Positions 36,910-47,400 of a stretch of 64,000 nucleotides of DNA are shown here, piece after piece. The first letter of the stretch is position 1; each line of letters starts with the position of its first letter. The stretch lies in NCBI GenBank assembly GCA_002205965.3, contig NADL03000600.1:248001-312000 (forward strand), in the 5' to 3' direction. Source of the DNA: Kappaphycus alvarezii (Eukaryota > Rhodophyta > Florideophyceae > Gigartinales > Solieriaceae). The notes under the pieces are model-generated. The model had not been told where the DNA came from and ran no database searches. It saw only the letters and a list, made by a program, of their open reading frames with translations. Position numbers and translations under genes: made by a program.

Positions 36910-37630
36910 TTAGAAGTTCAGGAATTTGGTCTTCGGTTCGATAGTGAGTAACAGAGATCTATTTGGTCGAAACAGCTTCACGAACGAAATGATACCGAAT
37001 ATCAATGTGTTTGTTCCGTTCATTGATTTATTCGTTCTGGGAGGAGCTAATTGCACCTGAGTTGTCAAATGATATCCTGATATGAGTAGAGCATTTCTCA
37101 TTCATCAAACTGCAGAGAAGGTTTGACAACCAAATGGCTTCTTTAGCGGCATTGCACAGAGATTTGTACCCTGCTTTGCAGGACGACTGCGCGAAACAAC
37201 CTTGTTTCTTGGAGCGCCATGAAATAGGTCCATTAGACATCATGAACATGAAGCTTTCGGTAGACTTGCGAGTAGAGTGGCAGCCAGCCCATTCTGAGTC
37301 ACTGAATCTGGCGATGGTGTGAGATGAAGACAGAACGTAGCGAATTCCAAGAGTTTTTTATCTGTTCAAGTAGCGATACACACGTTTGACAGATCTCCAG
37401 TGAGTGACCATCGGCTTTTCGCAGAACTGCAGCAGCTTGTCTACAGCGAATCCAATGTCTGGACGAGTGCAGATAATCAAGTACATGAGACTGCCTATTG
37501 CAGAGCGATATGATACTGATGAAGGAAGTTCTCGATTATTAGTTCCGTATTGATGGAATTGCTTTGGACCATCGGAGTATCGACAGGTTTTGAGTACGCC
37601 ATTTGGAGCCTTTTCAAGATCTTGTCTGTG
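36910..37630 (-). pseudogene. Copia-1 RT end and RNase H
   Basis: Minus-strand pieces give the R-P-D-I-G-F motif near 37,470, then a degraded RNase H. The best frame (37028-37249) contains G-P-I-S-W-R-S-K-K-Q-G-C, then Q-S-S-C-K-A-G-Y, where functional Copia RNase H has a catalytic Glu in an S-x-E-A-E-Y type motif. Both acidic residues are changed here. The downstream D-N-S-G-A motif (third acidic residue) is retained. Stops separate the pieces, so the domain is inactive. Confidence 0.7.
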
Positions 37631-37638
37631 TACATCAA

Positions 37639-38255
37639 TTAAGAAAGATACAGCGTTCTCTCGGAGCGGTTTCGCAGTATGTGAATACCAAGGAATTGGT
37701 GGGCAGGACCTAAGTCTCTAATCTTTAATCTCTTCTTCAGTTCTGCCTTGATATTTTTGAGCATATGACGACTGCTTCCTGAAATGGGAAGATCATCAAC
37801 ATATAGTACTATCATGCAGAACATAGTCTCCTTCCGATAGACATAAGTATATGACTTGTGTGGGTTGCTGACAAAGTTGAGTTGCAAAGTCAGAAATGCA
37901 TCTATTTTTCATACAATTGGCGAGGAGACTGCATCAATCCGTACAGGTCCTTCAGAAGTCGACAGATGAAATTGGGTTTCTTTGCATCTCGGAAACCAGC
38001 TGAAGTCTCCGTGAATATTTCTCCGTCCAAGTCACCGTTCAAAAACGCGGTTACTACGTCGATCTTATCGCATTCCAGATCTAACAGATTTGTCCAGCAG
38101 CAGAACATTTGTATAACAGCAATAGAAGCGACAGGAGCATTCGTTTCTGTGTACTCTAGTCCGGGAACTTGTCTGAATACTTTAGCGACGATACGAACCT
38201 TAGAACCGACGTCGTTTTTGATACGAAAAACGTAGCGACATTGAATCACTTGCAT
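37639..38255 (-). pseudogene. Copia-1 reverse transcriptase
   Basis: Two minus-strand frames (37902-38255, 37639-37887) carry the Copia RT. The first has C-R-Y-V-F-R-I-K-N-D, a V-R-I-V-A-K-V-F stretch, N-A-P-V-A-S and D-V-V-T-A-F-L-N-G-D-L, with the first catalytic Asp intact. The second has V-L-Y-V-D-D-L-P-I-S-G near 37,795 (the YVDD active site, intact) and L-G-I-H-I-L. A stop at 37902 and a frame change separate them. The catalytic residues are better preserved here than in the other domains. Confidence 0.8.
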
Positions 38256-38487
38256 TCCTGGTTTCCTTGGAACTATATCGAATGTTTTTTCTCACGGATA
38301 GCTTATTCTTCCTTTTCGATCCCTGGGATCCAAAAATGAATGTTTTCTGCAGAAGCAGCTTCTTCGTATGTTGCAGGAAAACCTACTGAGAGCAGTGTAG
38401 TTTCAGCGACAAGTGACACATTTGTAGAAGAGCTAGAAGGACACCAGTGGGTGGGCTTCTTTGAGACCCGAGAGAAACGACGTAGAG

Positions 38488-39414
38488 CTACTCAACGAGC
38501 TTCTTCAGACGAGAGTGGATTTTTTCACGGGCAGTGGACTCTTCAGAATCATCTTCTTCGTCAGCGGAATTATGTTCTTCATAAGGAGAGTTATCTTCAT
38601 AGGAGGAAAATTTTTGGTCGTGATCTCCATTTGGTAGCTCACAGGTGACTTGAGGCTGTGTAAAAGTTCTGGCTTCATTGCAAATTACATCTCTGGATAT
38701 TTCCATTCTTTCTGAGCCAATGTCCCACAGCTTATATACCTTGCTCTGAGAGAAGTAACCCATCATAAGGGCTTCACGAGATCTGGGATCCAAGTTCTTG
38801 AGTTTTTTCTTTGGCACGAAATACCAGCACTGTGCACGAAATAGCCATATGTGAGATATTTTAGTGGCAATGACATTCTAGCCGTCGTAATGAGTGGTTC
38901 TTTCTGGCAAAGAGTTTGAAGTAACGCGAATCAGAAAATAGAAAGCCGTAGAAAGTGCTCCTGCCCAGAAATTCTTTGGAAGACTCTTGCGGTGTAACAT
39001 TGAACGGACCAGATTGAGAAGGGTTCGATTCATCCGTTCTACAGTCTTGTTTTGCTCGGGGTTGTGAGCCGCCGTGAGTTGATTTTGTATGTCGTTCTCC
39101 TTAAGTAAGTTCTTGAACTCGGTTGAGAGGTACTCTCCGCCATTGTCGGCCGCAAAGCCTTAATGAGAAGCTGATCTTCATCCAATGAAATTTTTCATTT
39201 CAGGAAACCCATGGACTTAAATATATTTCAGAGTCTGGGTATTGTTTTTCTCCGCAAAGGCTTTGTATTTTTCAAAGCAATTCATCACCTTTGACTTGTC
39301 GCTCATAGGATACAAAACCTTCCACTTGGAGCAGTCTTTGATTAATGATACAAAATACCTAGCCCCTCCCAAAGAAGGGGTTTCAACCGGTCCCAAGACA
39401 TCAGAATGAACCAT
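38488..39414 (-). pseudogene. Copia-1 integrase
   Basis: The core begins at 39414 with M-V-H-S-D-V-L-G-P-V-E-T (first Asp) and G-G-A-R-Y-F-V-S-L-I. Stops follow at about 39180-39217, then A-D-N-G-G-E-Y near 39,146 (second Asp) and K-T-V-E-R-M-N-R near 39,038 (Glu). Asp and Glu are 36 residues apart, a D-D-35-E core. The frame 38488-38817 holds the post-core region (K-N-L-D-P-R-S-R-E-A-L-M-M-G-Y) and an acidic Glu/Asp-rich tail. TAA and TAG codons between the first and second Asp break the protein. Confidence 0.8.
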
Positions 39415-39444
39415 TTCTAGAGGTTTTGCCGAACGGCTTTGTCT

Positions 39445-40300
39445 CTACTTCGGGATTGGGGCACGGTGGGATTTACCAAGTATGCAGCCGACGCAGACAT
39501 CATCTTCCTCGTTTCCTTGTGAAAGTTTTACACCTTTCACGGCACCGCTTCTGATCATTGATTTGATTCCGGGCTCATGTACGTGCACCAATCTCTGATG
39601 CCAGATTGAAACTGGGCATATCAAGGAAACTTGAGATCTCGCCAGTGGCTGTAGTACAGGCTTGGTGACATCGAAAGAGTATAGGCCATTAGTGAGGGTA
39701 CCCGTCGCCACAAGAGTACAGTCCGAATGATGAAAAAGGGTGACCGTATCTTTATTAAAGCGCGTCTCAATTCCAAGATTTGCATTGACAGATACGGAGA
39801 GCAGTTGGTAGCGAAGGTCTTGAACGTGTAATACGTTTTTCATTATACACTTGACGGTTTCCTTCTTCAGTAGTACCGTGAGAACGACGTCACTGGAGCC
39901 AATAATCATAGCCGTAGAATCTGCCTCAAGGTCGAGCGTTGAAAGGGACGCGAGAAGGTGATAACTTGTGAATGCTGAGCGGTCGTAAGTGATATACGAG
40001 GTACATCCTGAGTCGATGATCCATTGCATAGATGAGAGAGGAGATCCTCCGGTAGATTGAAGTGCTACTTGTTGTGCATGGGAAGTCGACGTGAGGAGAC
40101 AAAAGACATCTGGGTGTTCGGTGGTTTCAGCAACCTCCGTGGCATTGAGGGATTTTCCTCCACTTCCTCTAACCTTATCAAGATGAGCTCTAGATGTATG
40201 ACCAGTGCGAGCGATATGAGAGAACTTCTTGAAGCATACGTTGCTATCCCGTTGCCTGTCGCAGTGTATGCAAATTTCTGCGGGAGTTTCGTTCGAGCCT
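39445..40300 (-). pseudogene. Copia-1 zinc knuckle, protease and pre-integrase
   Basis: One open minus-strand frame runs from about 40300 to 39445. It opens with a Cys/His cluster (I-C-I-H-C-D-R... then C-F-K-K-F-S-H-I-A-R-T-G-H near 40,200-40,290), a variant gag zinc knuckle. Next comes the aspartic protease active site I-I-D-S-G-C-T-S-Y at about 40,010. The pre-integrase zinc region follows (S-I-W-H-Q-R-L-V-H near 39,600, and C-V-G-C near 39,490). This is the longest intact coding block of the element, at least 280 codons without a stop. It is out of frame with the gag upstream. Confidence 0.8.
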
Positions 40301-40941
40301 TGAAAGACTGGTTTCCCAGGAGTGCAGCTGTCTCAACGACTTTGAGTGCGTCTTGATCTCGCTGAGCATGGCACTTCTCTTCTTGGAGACATCGACTCTG
40401 CACAAATTAGAACTAAAGCTTTCCATCTTCGATATTGGCAGCATCGAGGGCTGATATGAGGCTTTCAAAGCGATTGTGCAAGCCATTGAGGAATGCCATT
40501 GTCAATTCGCTGTCCTCAACATACACAGACATGTATTTTAGAGTAGCCGCAATTTGGTGAATATGGGCAGCAAATAGTATAACTTTCTCATTTGGGTGCC
40601 TCTGTGTGTTATATAAGCGACGTCTTGCGGCGAGCTTTTTTAGCAGAGTATGCTTCTCGAAAATATCACAAATGAGTTTCCACATTTTCTTGGCCGTGGT
40701 GGCATGTTGAACCTGCTCAACGTGAGCATTTCAAAGTGTGAGTCAAATGATGGCTCTTGCCTTGGCATCTGCCTTTTGCCTTGCGGAGTGAGTTGACGAA
40801 GATGCTTCCGGTGGATCAAGTGTAAGATGATTGTCAGCCTCCCTGAGAGATATTATGTGTTGAATTAGAGCTTTCTAAATGTGAAAGTTATCATCACGAA
40901 GCTTCTCGAGATCATCAATACGAGGTCCGACAGAGGAGTCC
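40300..40941 (-). pseudogene. Copia-1 gag, with internal stops
   Basis: An ATG at 40941 opens M-D-S-S-V-G-P-R-I-D-D-L-E-K-L-R-D-D-N-F-H-I, then a TAG replaces the expected Trp. The frame continues through two TGA codons near 40,730 to a clear capsid (UBN2-type) block at 40413-40685: M-W-K-L-I-C-D-I-F, then L-F-A-A-H-I-H-Q-I and F-L-N-G-L-H-N-R-F. TAG and TAA follow K-L at about 40,410, after which S-R-C-L-Q-E-E-K resumes in the same frame. A frameshift near 40,290 leads into the zinc-knuckle frame. Gag forms the element's particle; this copy cannot. Confidence 0.75.
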
Positions 40942-41140
40942 ATGATGAGTATAATGCGACCAAGTGAATCAAAATTTAATTTTTTCGTTTGTGGTCAATG
41001 TGTTTGTTGCGGTCGTGTCTAGTTTGGGAGACGCGGTTACAGTGGGCACGAGGAGTAATAGCTGACTTTCGCACAGATCTTTTGCGGCACTTCCTACCAC
41101 CTCTGTTCTGAGCAAGTTGCTTCGTATCAGATACTTTGAA

Positions 41141-41401
41141 CTAGCAGAGATCACATATGAGGAAAGAAGACTTGGGTTCCGAAACAGAGGGTATTATGGG
41201 TGCCACAGGAGGTGGAGGAGAAGTTACAGTTGACGAAAAAAGTGGAGCCGGAGAGAGAGGTTCGATAGTAAGCGGAGTCGAGATTCTTAACACTTTAGGT
41301 TCAACAGCAAGAGGCGGTACCGCAGGCGATAAGGGAAACTGAATGAGAGTGACTGGAGCAGGAGCCGGAGGTGTCAGAGGTGCTGGAATAGGAGATATCA
41401 A
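41141..41401 (-). CDS. Copia-1 proline-rich accessory frame
   Basis: An 86-codon minus-strand frame made almost wholly of Pro, Ala, Val, Ser and Leu (P-A-P-L-T-P-P-A-P-A-P-V and similar runs), ending C-D-L-C. It lies between the 5' LTR and gag, where typical Copia elements have only an untranslated leader. It is in frame with sequence following an A-run at the end of the upstream accessory frame, apart from a TAA at about 41415, so the two may once have been one protein. Low complexity means it could be chance; function unknown. Confidence 0.35.
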   Translation of the reverse strand: MISPIPAPLTPPAPAPVTLIQFPLSPAVPPLAVEPKVLRISTPLTIEPLSPAPLFSSTVTSPPPPVAPIIPSVSEPKSSFLICDLC

Positions 41402-41402
41402 G

Positions 41403-41801
41403 TTAATAACTTAAACTGGGGCAGCTACGTTTGCAACTGGTTTCTTCTGACGCTTTTTTTTCGATACACGGCTTGCAGAGACGGGGAGAGGCTTTGAGCG
41501 AAGCTTGTTGAAAACAATCCTTCTTCTTGGGAGAGATAAACATCTTGTGGGTGTGGAAAGGGAGTAAAACGACGTCCGGAGTGGTTGCAGTTGAGGTTAT
41601 ATCACCGCCTTCACCGTCAGACTCAATAGCGGAGTCGTCGATAAAACGGCACTTCGGGGCAAGGTGCCGTTTCCCGGATCCAGGCGGGGCTTGAACAGGC
41701 TCTGATGAGTCGTCTTCGGAAGTAAAATTGATACGGCGGAGGACAGGGTCGTCTGGAGATATCTCGATTCCTCGAAGGAAGACGGAGCGGCAGATGACCA
41801 C
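41403..41801 (-). CDS. Copia-1 acidic accessory frame
   Basis: A ~132-codon minus-strand frame, open from about 41,820, with no ATG near its start. It is hydrophilic, with an acidic region (S-E-D-D-S-S-E-P-V, then D-S-A-I-E-S-D-G-E-G-G-D) followed by a Lys-rich, Cys-containing tail (C-K-P-C-I-E-K-K at an A8 run near 41,450). A donor-like GTAAGT at 41,893-41,888 and pyrimidine-tract AG sites at about 41,834 and 41,801 suggest a leader intron upstream. I do not recognise the protein. An extra frame here is atypical for Copia, and it could be captured host sequence. Confidence 0.35.
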   Translation of the reverse strand: MVICRSVFLRGIEISPDDPVLRRINFTSEDDSSEPVQAPPGSGKRHLAPKCRFIDDSAIESDGEGGDITSTATTPDVVLLPFHTHKMFISPKKKDCFQQASLKASPRLCKPCIEKKASEETSCKRSCPSLSY

Positions 41802-42232
41802 TGTAGGCAGGAAGTTGCGAGGTTAGCCGAGGGCTGAGGAAGAAGCGAGAAAGATATAAAGAAGCAAGAGATTTCGAGGAGTTTTGGACTTACTGTTGAA
41901 ACTAGATACGGGCCATGAGACAAACCGAGGTATGTGACACAGAGACGAAGCGAGTAGCGACGAGGAGTCGGGCCACAAAATCTACTTTGTTCTGTGGTGC
42001 GGGGATGAAGAACGACGACGGGCCCCGGGCGTTAGACAGGCCACAAGATAGAAGGTCAGTAGATAGTGCAGAGACGACAAAGAAGTCAGATCAAGCCTTA
42101 GGTGCTTTTTCTGGAGCTTCTTTGTTTTTCTCTCTACACGGAGTGTAGAGCAGCCTCGATGTGTTTCATTTCGAACAAAGAGCGCGAAATAGATAAGTCT
42201 GTGTGCAGCGCTAGCGGCCTGAATCCGTAATC

Positions 42233-42672
42233 TGATGGAAAAAACGAGAGAGAGGGAGCGAGGGAGCCAGACAGGACTGAGAGAGAGAGAGTGGCAGAGC
42301 AGGAGAGAGAGAAGAAGGGTAGAAAGAGTGAGGGACCGAGAAGGAGAGATGAGGGAGGAGAAGGTGGTAAGGAACTTTACTCAGGTAGAAGATGAAGGGA
42401 GACCAGGGCTTATATAGACTTTAAGGCGAGTCGACTGATGCTTTATGTTGATCGAAGGAAGTTTCCAGAAGACGTGTTGACGGCGATGAGTGTCTAACTG
42501 TAAACTTGCTTGAGCTGACCGAAAGTAGATCAGCTCAAGGTTACAGCACTGCACAGTGCATAAACATAACGGTCAAGTTCTAGGTTGAACGGTAAAGTAC
42601 ATTAAACACTGTAATCCTCTTTGCGAGTTGTCAGCTGTCAGAAAAAGATAAAGAAGTGAAATTACACTAACA
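42233..42672 (-). repeat. Copia-1 5' LTR
   Basis: The minus-strand LTR begins TGTTAG at 42672 and ends CCATCA at 42233, matching 36333-36773 over its whole length. Visible differences are A for GCAG-type bases near 42,239, a length change in the GA repeat and about six single substitutions, four of them C/T-type transitions. It should carry the element's promoter; a TATATA stretch lies near 42,413. Confidence 0.9.
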
Positions 42673-43690
42673 AAACGCTCCTTTTTGCATCCATAGATAT
42701 AAGTGCGTTTGGTTATTCATGTGCGTTGGCGACGAAGATGTGATAAACCTGGTGAAAAATAGAGTCAAAGCCAAAGCGCACTTTGTGCGCAACCTGGAGG
42801 GGTGCTAAGTTATCTTTGGTGTCGTCAGTGGCTGGAGGTAGACGAAAATTTTTCACCAGTCATTTTAGAGCTATATTGATCGCAATTGGGCAGTTCTTTT
42901 GCTGAGTGTTGAGCGCACACGAGCATACATATGTTTAACTGTGTTTGAAACTTTGTTTGAGGCTGACTGGGTTAAGCCAACTGCTCTAAACCCTGTTTTA
43001 TCTAGAACTAGAGATAGCGGCATACTAAAGGAGAATGTAGTCTAGCAGTGGCAAATGCAAAGATTATCCTGTAAGAAAGCCCTGGTGGTATTGTAAGTAG
43101 CGTTTTCAGAATTGTAGTCGGCACGAGTGACATACTCTGACAAGATGTAAGAAGTATATTGGTCCAGGTGGCATGGTATAGCAAGGAAACTTCTGATTGG
43201 TAAAGCAATGATATAATGTCCCAGTGTACAACTCGCCCGGAACTATTCCAAGTGTACAAATGGGGTCCGACGCTGTGTTCAGAACTGCAAGGAAATTTTT
43301 AATGACAGCAGAATGCTAGTAGCCCTGGTTGTAAGGTTACCAGGGTTTTAATCTACAGTACAGTAGATGCGGTAAATTCGATTAAAGCTGTAAGGCCTGT
43401 GATATGAAATACAATAATTTTTTTCGACTGCCTTATAATGAGAAGGATTGTTGCGAAGGAAATAAGGGCGATGGTGTGGGCTGGGAGCTCGCCTTGGGAT
43501 AGTTTCGTTACAACCGCCCTCAGCACTGAGATGCCTTTGACTCGAGCTTCGGAGCTCACCCTTGTGTAGTCCAGGAGGTGCAAGCGCTGCAGGAACATCC
43601 GGTCAGGAACCGAGGTGGATTTCGGGTTGAGGCGTCGGACGGCGTGCAGAGCCGCTTGCTCAGTGATGTCTGTCGGAGCAGGAGGTCAGT
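42673..43690 (-). pseudogene. Non-LTR reverse transcriptase, 5' half
   Basis: From about 43,690 down, the minus strand is open through E-Q-A-A-L-H-A-V-R-R-L-N-P and S-V-L-R-A-V-V-T-K-L-S-Q-G-E-L-P, the N-terminal region that precedes the fingers in many protist and algal LINE proteins. Further down, A-I-P-C-H-L-D-Q appears near 43,170. A-D-Y-N-S-E-N-A-T-Y-N-T-T near 43,100 is the first palm motif with its catalytic Asp. The sequence ends at the Copia LTR at 42,672 and resumes beyond it at 36,332 with the next palm motif. TAG/TGA codons occur in between. Confidence 0.65.
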
Positions 43691-43699
43691 GGGATACAT

Positions 43700-44440
43700 T
43701 AGTACTAAATATTTAAAATATATTGTATGCATTGAATTTTAATAACTTTTCAAGATAGTGCATTCTTGGTTTGTAAGTATGGATTTTTTGGTTCAATTTT
43801 AGTCATGCATTTTTCTGCTCCGAAGATTCCCTATAACACAGTAAACAAATATGGGTGATGGATCTTTTGTTTCTTCTCCTGGTCAAAGCAGTGCTACCCA
43901 GTCTTTGAAGATTTAATCCGTAACTGGCTTTGAGACCTAGTGTGCAGTCGATAATATGTAGATCTAATATATCTAATTCCAAGACTTTAAATCATGAGTT
44001 TCTCATTGTCCAACTCTCGTAACTACTGCAACTTTTACCTTTTCGTAGTTACAGCCAAGCTATTGATTACCCCAGACGTCCTTCACTGTACAAAACTTAA
44101 TTGATCCTGAACGAACCTTTCTAGCCAGAACTCCTTCAGTATGAATCTCTTATGCTTTAAATTAGATCCTATTCTGAACTTTTAGGTAATTTTTCTTGTA
44201 CTAAAACACTACAAAAATCCTCTTAATCAAATAAAATTCTATATATAGAAGCTTTATCGGCTTGAGATCTAAATCGATTTCGATTTCGGTTGGCTATAAA
44301 TCCGTTTGATGTTCACTTCTACGTGTCACAGATTCTGACCCTTTGAACATTGAATTCTTGATTTCTCTAATTTTTAACACGAAATTACTAACCCAGTCCT
44401 GCTGGGATAGACACAGTGCAACCAAAGAAGCGTTAGTTCC
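43700..44440. other. No gene seen
   Basis: AT-rich, only short frames; no structured repeats. Confidence 0.45.
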
Positions 44441-44486
44441 TCGTCTCATTCCTACATAGTTTCTCGTCTCATTCCTACATAGTTTC
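44441..44486. repeat. 23-bp tandem duplication
   Basis: Two identical adjacent units beginning TCGTCTCATTCCTACATAGT start at 44441 and 44464. Confidence 0.85.
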
Positions 44487-47400
44487 TCAACCCTCTGTAA
44501 ACTACCGTCGCGGTGTTCGTCTAATCTATTAGTAATCGCTTGATTATGTGGCAACTAAGTTTGTAAGGCTAATTACTTTACATGTCAATAATTTTCTCTC
44601 CTCATTCGATAATACATCCTTTTTCACTTGCGTACCGGCCAGCTCTATAACACATAACCACTGTCTTTTGTGCTCCATGTAGAAAAAAGCATTCTGATGC
44701 TGATGGATTTGCTAAAATTCACTCTCTTACTCCTTCTTTGATTTCTATCTCGTACTGTGCTACCTTCTGTCATAACTTTGTAGTATTACTTAAGATCTCG
44801 CATTTGCCTCTAAATTTAAACGAGCAAGCACACTTGCAACGAACCAACAAGCCCACTTGTTCACAACAGCTGTCGCCGCACAGCAGCCAAACGGAGCCAC
44901 CGTGTTTCGTCTCACGCCCGCTCTAGCCCTTCTATTCAGCCTCCGCCCGCAAATTTTTGGTTTTTTCTGGTGGAGAGAAAGCGAAGTTAATTTCCCTGAA
45001 AGATATGAAAAATACCTTGAGAAAATAAAAGTTCAGCGGTAATATTTTGCTGTGTTCACAATAGGATTTTGGTTGATATAAAATGTTTATTATTTCTTGT
45101 TCTTATATCGCAAAACTCGGGGAATACATTAAATGGTGAAAAAATCAATCCTTAAAAGCCGTAGTTACGTGATTTTAAAATTAATTCTTTATCTTAAAGC
45201 TGCGAACGTGTAAAATAAATAAATCAAGTAAATTTTATTTGTGTATAATAATGAAAAGATTTCACACATTTCGAGAAAAAGTAATAAATAAAAATTAAAT
45301 AATAACAATACAAAATTAAATTAAATTAAAATCAAAGTAATGAGAGATTCAATAGAAACTATAGATAATAATACAAAATACTGAAGTTCCAATATTTATG
45401 TTAAACAGGAAAAGTTTTTCTTATGAAAATATATTTGGTTGGTTTTAAGTGGGAAATAAAATAAAAATTATGGATTGTTTTGAGAATATTTTTTGCTGAT
45501 AGAATGGATTTGAAGAATGTTACATCTTCTGTGGGCAAAATGAATGTCCTTAAATTGTATAATAGTCTACTTGAAATAGTTCTACGACATCTCATATTTG
45601 TTGATATTTAAATCACTTATTCCTCTATTTTTAGAAGAAATTTGTAACTGAAATTGTGCTTAATTGGTCACTGAAACAATTCAATTTGACGGGGTCATAT
45701 AATTGATCAAAATGTCCAGGGAAAGGAAGATTTTTTCTCATGAAACATCTTCAACATGTCCTTATGTCATTTTCTCAGCTTGAAGACTAATTAGCCCAGA
45801 AGAAGACAGTTTCTACCACTACCTCTAATTGATTTCACTACTATTATCTTTTGTAGTTCCCATCTTAAAAGATGAAAGAAACTGCAGCGATACTGAATTT
45901 ATATTTATTTGGTATCGAAACAATAAAATAAATATCTAAAAGGGATACGATAAAATGGTATTAGCTACCATTGAATAAATTTTTTGATGATTCTGATTCT
46001 CAAACAATTCGTTGAAATATCGTTTTTTCTTGCTCAGTAGCTATACTACTTCCATCTCAATTACACCTGCAATCTTGCGTGTATTTTCAGTATATGTGGT
46101 TATATAATATCGTTTTTAGCTTAATTTTATCTCTTAATGGTTGAAAAGTTTAAGAAGGAAACCAAAACGTATTCCTATGATGCACTTTCTTTTCAGCCAA
46201 GTTGAGACTTTATTTGTATATTTGTATATAAATGACTCCCCTCTTGTTTAAAGTGGAAAGGCCTTTTTTATATTGTTACAATTCTATCACGTAATAACAT
46301 AAAAGTCCCAGTAAACTATTCCCGAGAAGATCATTCAATAATAAAATCGTAGTTGTGACTGAAGTAGGGAACTACTTACCCCAATATGTCACTACGTGTA
46401 AAAATAAAACATTTGAGGCTCCATTTTCGTTTAAATTTTGAAATCTTCTATATTCTAACATACTTTTATCAGCTGCAATGAGCTGAAATAGGTCCAATTA
46501 AAAGATTATGCCCCGAAGAATACAATATTTGCTTTAAAGAGCAGGAATTTTTCGTGAATTATTTGGGAGGGTATACTTATCCCCGTTGATAAAATCGCAT
46601 GGTATATTTGAAATATCTGTCAAATAGTCTTGAGCACTTGGGTAGATTTTAGTGAGTAAAAGAGCGTTACTCGAATAAATTTAGATGATATTGTACCATA
46701 AAACTGTGAAATGGTCCAATTTCTAATTATATGGACTTTTTCATTTGGTCTACAGTTTGTAGCCTACAATACACAATGGATACGAATATTTTACTGACTA
46801 TAAAGTTCAGTCCGAAAAGCGGTGAGTATTGCTCATAGTTGAAATTTTATTTTAGTTGAAAAAGGCTTAATCCAATAAAAGATGAAAAGAAAACCTTAGG
46901 CTTGAATCTTTTATATTTTCGTTTAGTAATATATTGTTCTCTTTTATCTTTGGGAAGATTTTTTCATGCGTTTCCGACTTATCGGCAATATTTTACAGCA
47001 ACCGGAAGAACTCCTCACTCTTACAACCCTGCATCCCACGCCTGTCTACTTTTTCTATACAGATTGATCTTAAAATAACAATGATGATGGAAGCAATATA
47101 TTATAATATTAATTATTAAACAATTTCTTTTGTTCAGAGGGCCTCAAATATGAGCTGAAGCTCTCTTTTAACGACCTGATACCTATCTGAATCTATTTTT
47201 GGCAAAGAAACAGAAACTACACACATGCCGATCCCCCCTCCCAACTATGAAAAGTCACTCTCACCTAGACGGTTAAAAGTAAAGATTACAAATCCTTTTA
47301 TCTTCAATTCCCTCGCGGTTTTTCAAAGATTTTTTACTTGTTCAAAAAAAACATATCCTTCATACCGTGCAGAAATCAATAAATTTGCAGAAATGTTTTC

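Larger units (their letters stand above)
36333..42672 (-). mobile_element. Copia LTR retrotransposon (Copia-1)
   Basis: A 6.3-kb minus-strand element bounded by two ~440-bp LTRs, with internal order accessory frames, gag, protease, integrase, RT, RNase H. Integrase preceding RT defines the Ty1/Copia type. The LTRs differ at about six positions outside a purine microsatellite, implying recent insertion, yet every internal domain carries stops or frameshifts. A polypurine tract (AGGGGGCG) abuts the 3' LTR. I see no clear target-site duplication (flanks TTAAA and AAACG) and no standard tRNA primer site. It sits inside a non-LTR reverse transcriptase. Confidence 0.9.

Noticed and set aside
45300-45345. 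AAATT-type tandem repeat as a telomere or centromere signal
   Set aside because: Short, irregular AT-rich low complexity without higher-order structure.
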